A DNA stretch of 7,876 bases, taken from an uncultured Flavobacteriales bacterium. Its GTDB lineage: Bacteria > Bacteroidota > Bacteroidia > Flavobacteriales > Crocinitomicaceae. The DNA is taken from assembly GCA_946479985.1 (NCBI GenBank), contig CAMLIF010000147.1:1-7876 (forward strand). Reading direction: 5' to 3'. A program made the translations under genes and the position numbers. Below, in pieces: positions 1-5,543 of the stretch. The notes beneath the pieces are model-generated. The model was not told where the DNA came from and did no database searches. It saw only the letters and a list, made by a program, of their open reading frames with translations. Within the stretch, counting starts at the first letter, position 1. Every line of letters begins with the position of its first letter.

Positions 1-1
1 G

Positions 2-607
2 GTTAGTGTTCCTATTGGTAAGAAAATAAAGGCATACGGTTATATTCTCAATGGCTGGCAAGTAATAAGCGATGTGAATAACCCGCTTTCTTTGGGAACA
101 CAAATTGAATACCGGCCCTCAAAAACGGTATTAATCAATTGGGACACTTACGTTGGTGACGAATCTTCTAAGTTAGCTCCGGAAAACCGTACCCGTTATT
201 TTACAGATGTTTACTTAATCTACAACTCTCCAAAGAAATTCTCAATGTCTACATGCGCGTACGTTGGCCTCCAGGATAAAAAAGATTCAATTGGCACAGA
301 ATCAAATGCGGTTTGGTGGCAGGCTAATCTGATAGCCTCTTATCAGTTTACAAAGACTGTTTCATTAGCAGGTCGAATTGAGTATTACAATGATCTCAAA
401 TCCGTTCAGATTGTTCCGATTACTTCAGTAAAAGGATTTGATGCATACAGTGCTGGTTTGTGTATGAACGTGAAAGTGGGTGACAATGCTTTATTCAGGT
501 TGGAAGGGAGATCATTCTTTTCAGAACGGAAAATGTTTATCAGTGAAGACAACCAGGAAACTAATTGGAGTAACCTGTTGATCACCAATTTGACAGTTTG
601 GTTTTAA
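2..607 (+). CDS. Outer-membrane beta-barrel porin, OmpL-like (BBP2-type), 3' part
   Basis: The reading frame is open to the left edge, so the 5' part lies outside the window and 201 residues are visible. A GTG at 74 is only an internal Val codon; the frame continues upstream without a stop (…AYGYILNGWQVISDVNNP…). The protein alternates polar and hydrophobic/aromatic residues in strand-length runs, as in transmembrane beta-strands. It carries the 'NGWQ…N…G.Q..Y.P' pattern that I associate with the Bacteroidota OmpL-like beta-barrel porin family, and it ends in the strand LTVWF with a C-terminal Phe, the usual outer-membrane assembly signal. The inferred role is a passive pore or small-molecule channel in the outer membrane; the substrate cannot be read from this sequence. 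The next gene is on the opposite strand and over 500 bases away, so this is the last gene of its transcript. The barrel assignment is confident, the exact family moderately so. Confidence 0.75.
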   Translation, partial: VSVPIGKKIKAYGYILNGWQVISDVNNPLSLGTQIEYRPSKTVLINWDTYVGDESSKLAPENRTRYFTDVYLIYNSPKKFSMSTCAYVGLQDKKDSIGTESNAVWWQANLIASYQFTKTVSLAGRIEYYNDLKSVQIVPITSVKGFDAYSAGLCMNVKVGDNALFRLEGRSFFSERKMFISEDNQETNWSNLLITNLTVWF

Positions 608-781
608 ACATTTGAACATACGCGGATACAGGAATTTATCAAAACCTCTCTGCTTCAAATCTTTTTACTTTTTTGATGGACTTAGTTACAGCCAGATACC
701 TGTTGAATAATATGGTTCTATATACCTGTTAAAAATACTATGCGATCTGTGTTTCATAGTAATCGTCTACTCAAAAAAACG

Positions 782-789
782 TAACTTTG
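782..789 (+). promoter_or_regulatory. Candidate Bacteroidota -7 element (TAACTTTG)
   Basis: TAACTTTG matches the Bacteroidota primary-sigma -7 consensus TAnnTTTG exactly. No TTG/TTTG lies at the usual 17-23 nt upstream, so the match is to one box only. No gene follows on this strand before about 1680, but the structured segment at 825-1051 begins about 35 nt downstream, so it could be its promoter. Confidence 0.25.
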
Positions 790-824
790 TTATCCGTTCA
801 CCTTACTTAGTTCTGTGTGTTAAC

Positions 825-852
825 GGGTGTTCCGCTTTGTCGGAGCAAGCCC
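825..852 (+). other. Stable hairpin with AA bulge
   Basis: Bases 825-834 pair with 841-852 through ten base pairs (two of them G-T), with a six-base loop CTTTGT and a two-base AA bulge at 847-848. The stem is GC-rich. Its 3' arm (849-852) overlaps the 5' arm of the long-range inverted repeat 850-860/1035-1045, so the two pairings cannot both form completely. No T-run follows, so it is not an intrinsic terminator. Confidence 0.45.
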
Positions 853-1051
853 ATGTAGTAAATAGTTGACGTCTAACATTTTTAACGAATGGGGAGTCTT
901 GTAATTTCAATGGCGGGCTGCATTCTTAGCAATAAGAATTCGTTTCGGCGAACGGCAGATTACAAAGAAATACAGCGAACTAAATCGTGCTTTTCTGAGA
1001 CGTTCAGAATATTCCTTGCATGAAGATGTGAGGGTACTACATGGGTTTTTT
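847..1051 (+). ncRNA. Candidate structured RNA or small inserted element
   Basis: A perfect 11-bp inverted repeat joins 850-860 (CCCATGTAGTA) to 1035-1045, extendable to 14 pairs at 847-860/1035-1048 with one G-T. The 3' arm runs straight into six T residues (1046-1051). Nested inside are 868-874 with 998-1004 (7 pairs, one G-T) and 899-905 with 959-965 (7 perfect pairs). Further in, 918-921 pairs with 955-958, enclosing two flush hairpins: 922-928/933-939 (7 perfect pairs, GNRA-type loop GCAA) and 941-944/951-954. The last three elements form a neat three-way junction. The T-run on one side only favours plus-strand transcription ending near 1051. It matches no RNA family I know; 6S RNA and retron ncRNA were considered and not supported. 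The structure was worked out by eye, without energies or comparative support, so confidence is low. Confidence 0.3.
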
Positions 1052-1063
1052 ATTTCCAATTGT

Positions 1064-1092
1064 AGAACAAAAAAACAAATTTATAAAATTGT
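1064..1092 (-). terminator. Possible AT-rich terminator of the lipoprotein gene
   Basis: Bases 1075-1092 form an 18-bp near-palindrome, ACAA-a-TTTATAAA-a-TTGT, with one symmetrical mismatch. Read on the minus strand it is followed by a run of T residues (the A-tract at about 1067-1074 on the plus strand). It lies about 50 bases beyond the lipoprotein stop. The stem is weak because it is nearly all A/T, so this is a modest candidate. On the plus strand a five-T run also follows, so it could act in both directions. Confidence 0.35.
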
Positions 1093-1140
1093 GTTTTTAC
1101 CCCGATTCCAGGGTGGTTCAGACTGTTTTCACCGACAAGA

Positions 1141-1563
1141 TTATTTTCTTCCGTAAGTAGTAAAAACCTTCGCTTCATTCGAAGCACTTTTCGTTACCAT
1201 GTTGTTATCATCAAAAGAGTCGATAGTCAGATTTTCAACCGTGTTTTGATCTGAATCGGTCAATGTAAGATCTTTTCCTTTTAATGTCCATTGTCCTCTT
1301 GATTGAACCTGAATAAGCGGAACCCCGGTTTTTCTCCAGCTTTCATTTACAACAGAATCGTAATAAATAAAGTACCCGTTCTTCTGAAGATTCAAAATCA
1401 AAACAGTAGGACTATTCTTTAGATCAATAGATTTTGAGTTTTTATCCTCTTTCTTAGATAACTGCCATCTCCCAACCAACTCTTCCTTATCTAAATTAGA
1501 CTCCGAACAAGAAAATAGCGACAATGCAGAAATTGCTAATCCAAAACAAACGTTAATCTTCAT
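1141..1563 (-). CDS. Small lipocalin-like lipoprotein
   Basis: The product has 140 residues and starts with a short lipoprotein signal peptide: MK, a hydrophobic stretch at 5-17 and the lipobox LFSC with the lipidated cysteine at position 19. The residues after it (SESNLDKEE) are acidic, which in Bacteroidota resembles a lipoprotein export signal for display on the cell surface. The mature part begins with ELVGRWQL (28-35) and has RGQWTLKGKDLTLTD near 89-103. This GxW start and the strand repeats are typical of the lipocalin-like beta-barrel domain found in many small Bacteroidota lipoproteins. The ligand or role is unknown. The ATG start gives a complete signal peptide; no Shine-Dalgarno is visible. 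It is a single-gene unit, divergent from the phosphotransferase gene. The lipoprotein call is firm, the lipocalin-like fold likely. Confidence 0.8.
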   Translation of the reverse strand: MKINVCFGLAISALSLFSCSESNLDKEELVGRWQLSKKEDKNSKSIDLKNSPTVLILNLQKNGYFIYYDSVVNESWRKTGVPLIQVQSRGQWTLKGKDLTLTDSDQNTVENLTIDSFDDNNMVTKSASNEAKVFTTYGRK

Positions 1564-1715
1564 CTGATAAATGTAGAAAATAAGCCTGTTATAAAAATGC
1601 GGTATAGCAGATTTTTATTCAAAAAAGCGTGAAATTTCTGCATAAATCACGGTCAATGCAGTTTTGAATTGATTTTTAAATGGGAATGACTGAACAATTA
1701 AGGAACTCAATTAGA

Positions 1716-1749
1716 TTTGCCTGCCGACAAGGAAATAGTAGTATTTTCG
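1716..1749 (+). promoter_or_regulatory. Weak candidate promoter for the phosphotransferase gene
   Basis: TTTG at 1716-1719 is followed after 22 nt by TATTTTCG (1742-1749), one base away from the Bacteroidota -7 consensus TAnnTTTG. If used, transcription would begin just before 1767 and exclude the upstream ATG at 1680, which fits the start chosen for the gene. The evidence is weak because the -7 box is imperfect and the leader would be very short. Confidence 0.2.
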
Positions 1750-1766
1750 CTTGCAACAAAATTTCA

Positions 1767-2762
1767 ATGACGCATTTCCCCGTAACCAATTCAAATCTTT
1801 CCGCTGTCCATATCGGATTGTTTTTGCAGGAAAAATATGCTCTCAGCGCACAAACGAAATGTGAGATCATAAAAGCCGGAATTAATGATACATATCTGGT
1901 AACAGACAACAATCGAAAATTTGTGTTTAGGATATACAGTCTCAATTGGCGTACAAAAGCAGAGATTTCTGAAGAGATTAAGCTGTTAAATCAATTGAGA
2001 GAAAAGAATGTGTCTGTTTCTTTTCCCATTTCCGATAGTGAAGGCAATTTTATTCAATCGTTGAACGCGCCGGAAGGTGAACGGTTTGCTGTGCTTTTTA
2101 GCCATGCGGAAGGTGAAAAACTGCATGTTGTTTCTGTAGAAACTCATTTTGAAATCGGGAAATTGATAGCTCAGTTCCATCAAACAACAATTGGTCAAAA
2201 ATTGGATAGGGTAGACTATACTCCTGAATTAATTTTGATTGATTCACTGAAAAAAGTAGAAAACTTTCTAAATTCAGATTCCGAAGAGTACCGATTCATG
2301 ATCTCTGCTCAAAAACAACTCCTGAAACTGTTTTCTGCTGCAGATGCTTCCCAAATTCGACAAGGAGTTGTGCATTTGGATATTTGGTTCGACAATCTGA
2401 ATATTACAAAAGAAGGCAAGCCGACTATTTTCGACTTCGATTTCTGTGGAAACGGCTGGCTTTGCCTTGATGTGGCTTATTATATTCTCCAGCTACACAA
2501 TGTTGAGAAATACGAAGCAAACGATTATCAGCCTAAAATGGATAGCTTCCTACGGGGTTATGAGTCAGTAAATCCATTGAGCCAGGAAGAAAAACGATTG
2601 ATCCCGATGCTCGGAGTGAGTTTGTATTTTTTCTATTTGGGAGTTCAATGCCATCGCTACAATAACTGGTCGAATTCTTTTTTAAATGAGAATTACCTGA
2701 AACGATTTATTAATGGTTTGGTGAAAAGGTATTATGATATGTACGAACTCGGGAATAGTTAA
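1767..2762 (+). CDS. APH/ChoK-family phosphotransferase (kinase-like enzyme)
   Basis: This is a protein-kinase-like small-molecule kinase of the phosphotransferase (APH) superfamily, close in layout to type II homoserine kinase; the natural substrate cannot be told. From the chosen start it has 331 residues. Visible elements are the nucleotide loop AGIND (37-41), the beta-strand FVFRIYS (52-58) with Arg where APH enzymes have the ATP-contacting residue, the catalytic loop HLDIWFDN (203-210; Asp205 as catalytic base, Asn210 for metal), and IFDFDF (221-226; Asp223 as metal ligand). The frame is open back to an ATG at 1680, adding 29 residues. I prefer 1767 because the family usually begins near '.HFPV..S.LS', the extra segment has no domain-like features, and a possible promoter lies between the two starts. 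No resistance role should be assumed. The gene stands alone and converges on the operon downstream. Confidence 0.8.
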   Translation: MTHFPVTNSNLSAVHIGLFLQEKYALSAQTKCEIIKAGINDTYLVTDNNRKFVFRIYSLNWRTKAEISEEIKLLNQLREKNVSVSFPISDSEGNFIQSLNAPEGERFAVLFSHAEGEKLHVVSVETHFEIGKLIAQFHQTTIGQKLDRVDYTPELILIDSLKKVENFLNSDSEEYRFMISAQKQLLKLFSAADASQIRQGVVHLDIWFDNLNITKEGKPTIFDFDFCGNGWLCLDVAYYILQLHNVEKYEANDYQPKMDSFLRGYESVNPLSQEEKRLIPMLGVSLYFFYLGVQCHRYNNWSNSFLNENYLKRFINGLVKRYYDMYELGNS

Positions 2763-2766
2763 TACG

Positions 2767-3903
2767 TCAATCCGGAATAAGCTTCGGAATCCATAACTGA
2801 CACTGAACTGCCCGATGGTCTGAATAAGCTTTCTCCTGGATTTTGAATTTGCTCGAAACCAAATTCGGCGTATGAAAAATATAATCGATTCTCCCCGCCG
2901 GAACTTTCCCAACATAAGTTACACCTAATCCAAAGCACGATTCACGGTAAGAATCAATCAGTGTTCGGTTGAACTGATTGTAGACGTAAGACATTGGGGT
3001 ATCGTTGAAATCGCCGCAAACAACCACGGGATAAGGCGATGATTCTATGTGTTTGACAACTTTTCTGGCTTGCTCAGCACGAGTTGGGTAGGCGATGGTC
3101 AACTTTTCAAAAAGGAGCCGGGCAGTAGATTTTTTGCCGCCTGCTTGCTTGTTTTTTTCTCCGAACAGGGCATAATCCTCCTGCTGTAATTTGATAGACT
3201 GCAGATGAATGTTGTAAACACGAATAGTGTCGCGTCCTTTGACAATGTCGGCATAAATGCAGTAATTATCTGTGTTCGCATTAACTTCAAAAGTAACATC
3301 TCCCTGTGCAATCATTTCATACTTTGAAAGCATGCAAATCCCAAAGTTTTGACGTTGAATACGTTTGTGGGAATAACGTTCGTGCGTATATTTTGTGCCT
3401 AAAAGTTTGGCTATGGTGTCTTTTGTAACGAAGCGTGTTGGTTTGTCCTGGTGGTAGAATTCCTGGAAACAGATCACATCCGGATCTTCCCGGTGAATAA
3501 AGGAAATAATGGAATCGCGATTAGACCGTGCTTCTTCCAGGTTCTCGTTGTACACGTCAAACAAACGAACGTTGTAGCTCATAATCTTAAATACATTCGC
3601 ATCCTGTGGAATTTCGTCTTCACTCCCCAGAGCAAGCGTTCTGAAATGGAGATTCCCGCCAAGTAACAGTGCGCCAAGCATTACAAAACCCCAGCGTGAT
3701 TTCATGAATGCCCATATAATTCCAAGTACAATTACGGAAATAACAATAATCGGGTAAACCAGTCCGAAAAAAGGGACAAGTTCAATGGTGTCGGGATGAA
3801 TGTAAGGAGATAAATAGGCCAGGAACAAGGATGCAACGGCAGTGACACTCGCAATGACAAGTATCGTTCTGAATCGTATTATTTTTTTAAACCAATTAGC
3901 CAT
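2767..3903 (-). CDS. Membrane-anchored endonuclease/exonuclease/phosphatase (EEP) family protein
   Basis: The 378-residue protein has three predicted N-terminal membrane helices (about 14-35, 44-66 and 72-90) followed by an EEP (DNase I-like) domain from about 104. All catalytic landmarks are present: Asn111 in MSYNVR, Glu148 in CFQEFY, His233 in YNIHLQS, Asp298/Asn300 in CGDFNDTP, Asp340 in GRIDYIF, and Asp362-His363 in SDHRAV. The domain therefore should be an active metal-dependent phosphoesterase. Positive residues at the N-terminus and in the 67-71 loop (KSR) suggest N-in, so the catalytic domain would face the periplasm. The substrate (nucleic acid, phospholipid or other phosphodiester) is not determined. 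It is the last gene of the mutL operon: its ATG overlaps the end of the upstream rhomboid gene by 8 bp, which suggests translational coupling. Its stop is 4 nt from the stop of the convergent phosphotransferase gene. Confidence 0.88.
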   Translation of the reverse strand: MANWFKKIIRFRTILVIASVTAVASLFLAYLSPYIHPDTIELVPFFGLVYPIIVISVIVLGIIWAFMKSRWGFVMLGALLLGGNLHFRTLALGSEDEIPQDANVFKIMSYNVRLFDVYNENLEEARSNRDSIISFIHREDPDVICFQEFYHQDKPTRFVTKDTIAKLLGTKYTHERYSHKRIQRQNFGICMLSKYEMIAQGDVTFEVNANTDNYCIYADIVKGRDTIRVYNIHLQSIKLQQEDYALFGEKNKQAGGKKSTARLLFEKLTIAYPTRAEQARKVVKHIESSPYPVVVCGDFNDTPMSYVYNQFNRTLIDSYRESCFGLGVTYVGKVPAGRIDYIFHTPNLVSSKFKIQEKAYSDHRAVQCQLWIPKLIPD

Positions 3904-4792
3904 TCTTACTTTGAGAAAACAAAAAATCTTTTTCTGCCTTCGTTAATGATTCATATCCTGATTTTGAAATTTTATCCAAAATTGCATTCGTTCTTTCCTG
4001 TTTAGCCTTTTTCTCCAGGTTGTACTGTTCATCTGTTTTAACAGTTCTTCCTCCTTTTTCTACCCTTAATTTTGTTTTCGGTTTGAACAAATTGGACCAG
4101 AAAAGTTTCCATCTTTGAGCAAATGTCTCCGACATATTGATGATATTATTCTTCGAATGTAAGTTTTGTATCGATAAAAACCCAATTAATGCTCCACCTA
4201 AATGTGCAATATGTGCTGTTTGGTCATTGGAACCGATGCGGATCAGATCTAGAAAAATGTACAATCCGGCTAGAATTATCAGGCGAACAGGAATAATTCC
4301 GAAAATCGAAACCTGGATATTGGGTCTGTAAACCGCCATAGCAATAAAAACCGCCATAATTGATCCTGATGCTCCCAAAACGTGGACATTGAAATACTGC
4401 GGGAATAAAATATTTGCGAGAACTTCAAATAATCCGCCCGCAATACCACCAATAATGTAAAGGTGCACCAATCGGCGGGAAGAAAAGAATTGCACGAACA
4501 TCGATCCTGCAAAATACAGGACCAGCATATTCATCAGAAAATGAAAGAAGTCGAAATGGGCGAAAATACTTGTGATCAATCCCCAAGGCTGATAAACCAG
4601 ACCTTTTAACGATGCATCAAGTGTAAATGTCCGGTCCAGGAATTCGGCAATATTTAATTCGTTTCCACTGGCACGACCAACCAAAGCAATTAAATGAATT
4701 GCAACGAAAACAAGGGTATTAACAGCGATAAGTTTCACCAGAGAACCATTTCTCAGCTGGTGGCGAAGATTATCTATAATCGGATTACTCAT
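3896..4792 (-). CDS. Rhomboid-family intramembrane serine protease with C-terminal cytoplasmic tail
   Basis: The protein has 298 residues, with about six membrane helices in 20-210. The rhomboid signature is complete: HFLMN (His84, Asn88; oxyanion side), GASGS with nucleophile Ser142, and AHIAHLGG with catalytic His194. It should cleave membrane-spanning substrates within the inner membrane; the substrates are unknown. After the last helix there is a basic linker (about 225-250) and a helical C-terminal segment, ILDKISKSGYESL plus TKAEKDFL (271-291). This resembles the small C-terminal domain (DUF6576-like) attached to many Bacteroidota rhomboids. It follows the first rhomboid gene with 2 nt between stop and ATG, and overlaps the EEP gene by 8 bp. 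The two neighbouring rhomboids are diverged paralogues, not a recent duplication: they differ in length, tail and the loop before the catalytic serine. Confidence 0.92.
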   Translation of the reverse strand: MSNPIIDNLRHQLRNGSLVKLIAVNTLVFVAIHLIALVGRASGNELNIAEFLDRTFTLDASLKGLVYQPWGLITSIFAHFDFFHFLMNMLVLYFAGSMFVQFFSSRRLVHLYIIGGIAGGLFEVLANILFPQYFNVHVLGASGSIMAVFIAMAVYRPNIQVSIFGIIPVRLIILAGLYIFLDLIRIGSNDQTAHIAHLGGALIGFLSIQNLHSKNNIINMSETFAQRWKLFWSNLFKPKTKLRVEKGGRTVKTDEQYNLEKKAKQERTNAILDKISKSGYESLTKAEKDFLFSQSKNG

Positions 4793-4794
4793 TT

Positions 4795-5541
4795 TTAATA
4801 GAATTTATTTCTGTCTTTTCTCCAGACGAAAACCATTATTGCTCCGCCAATCGCACCACCAATATGTGCCAGGTGAGCAACATTATCGCCTTCCGTAACC
4901 CAAATTGCAAGATACACTTCAAGCAGGAAATATCCACCGATCAGGTATTTTGCTTTAACAGGAATAGGAGGGAAAAGCAATTGTAATTGTGTATTCGGGA
5001 ACAAAATGGCAAACGCGGCAGTAAGCCCGAATATTGCACCGGATGCACCAAGCATTGGTGTGGCAATTTTATCAACGTATTTTAAAGCCTCAGGTATACC
5101 TTTAGTTGGAAGCATCAAATCTCTAATAGTGCCTTGAGCAATGGCATTGTCAATAACATGGTAGTCGATTCCGTGCGAGCCAAGAGCATCTCTTAATCCC
5201 ATCAATTGAATTTCGTTAATACCGTTGTACAATAAAACGGCGGTGAAAGCAGAAACTACATACAGAATAAAGAAACGCTTCCCGCCCCATAATCTTTCCA
5301 GAAATGAGCCGAACATGACTAAAACCAGCATATTGAATAATATGTGGAAGATCGAGGTTTGATCATGCATAAAGAAATGCGATACCAATTGGAATGGCTT
5401 AAACAAAGGTGAACTAAACGTATGAAGCGATAGAAGACCTGTTAAATCAACTCCTTTCATTCGTAAAATGAATGTACCTACATACATCAATACATTCAGT
5501 ATCAATAAATTTTTGGTTACCTGTGGAATGTTGCTAAACAT
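4795..5541 (-). CDS. Rhomboid-family intramembrane serine protease
   Basis: The protein has 248 residues and about six membrane helices. Catalytic residues are all present: HILFN (His66, Asn70), GASGA with nucleophile Ser167, and AHLAHIGG with catalytic His223. A hydrophilic stretch of about 55 residues (about 106-160) separates the third helix from the serine helix; this is longer than in the neighbouring rhomboid and in compact rhomboids such as GlpG. The C-terminus is a short basic tail (WRKDRNKFY), without the extra domain seen in the next gene. It is the second gene of the operon, starting 2 nt after the mutL stop. The family role is cleavage of transmembrane segments in the cytoplasmic membrane; the substrate is unknown. 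Confidence 0.92.
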   Translation of the reverse strand: MFSNIPQVTKNLLILNVLMYVGTFILRMKGVDLTGLLSLHTFSSPLFKPFQLVSHFFMHDQTSIFHILFNMLVLVMFGSFLERLWGGKRFFILYVVSAFTAVLLYNGINEIQLMGLRDALGSHGIDYHVIDNAIAQGTIRDLMLPTKGIPEALKYVDKIATPMLGASGAIFGLTAAFAILFPNTQLQLLFPPIPVKAKYLIGGYFLLEVYLAIWVTEGDNVAHLAHIGGAIGGAIMVFVWRKDRNKFY

Positions 5542-5543
5542 AA

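Larger units (their letters stand above)
608..1140. other. Gene-free stretch between porin and lipoprotein genes
   Basis: This stretch of about 530 bases has no ORF with recognisable protein similarity on either strand. The first part (608-780) is AT-rich and shows nothing I can interpret; no convincing hairpin terminator follows the porin stop. The middle (about 782-1051) is richer in G+C and contains several nested inverted repeats, described separately. The last part (1064-1092) contains an AT-rich palindrome with an adjoining A-tract that could terminate the lipoprotein transcript. The longest small ORF inside (889-1023, 44 codons, ATG start, no ribosome binding site) has no recognisable features. 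Confidence 0.7.

Noticed and set aside
696..730. Direct repeat ATACCTGTT at 696-704 and 722-730
   Set aside because: A 9-mer repeat is expected by chance about once in every two intervals of this length; no symmetry or nearby promoter supports an operator.
820..965. Integron attC-like site (GTCTAAC at 871-877 resembles RYYYAAC)
   Set aside because: No matching GTTRRRY partner at the right distance, no cassette-like ORF next to it, and no integrase in the window.
889..1023. A 44-codon plus-strand ORF (ATG at 889; second ATG at 910)
   Set aside because: No ribosome binding site, no signal peptide or recognisable domain, and it lies entirely inside the structured segment whose pairing explains the sequence better.
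847..1051. Retron msr-msd RNA (end inverted repeats around hairpins)
   Set aside because: No reverse transcriptase gene lies beside it and the long msd hairpin is absent.
847..1051. 6S RNA, tmRNA, RNase P RNA or SRP RNA
   Set aside because: Length is close to 6S, but the pairing is not one long hairpin with a central bubble, and none of the conserved sequence blocks of the other RNAs are present.
1607..1641. Inverted repeat GCAGA…TCTGC between the divergent lipoprotein and phosphotransferase genes
   Set aside because: Only five pairs with a 25-base gap; not distinguishable from chance.
2682..2915. Minus-strand open frame across the convergent gene ends
   Set aside because: Out of frame with the EEP protein and covering two well-supported genes; its composition has no protein-family features.
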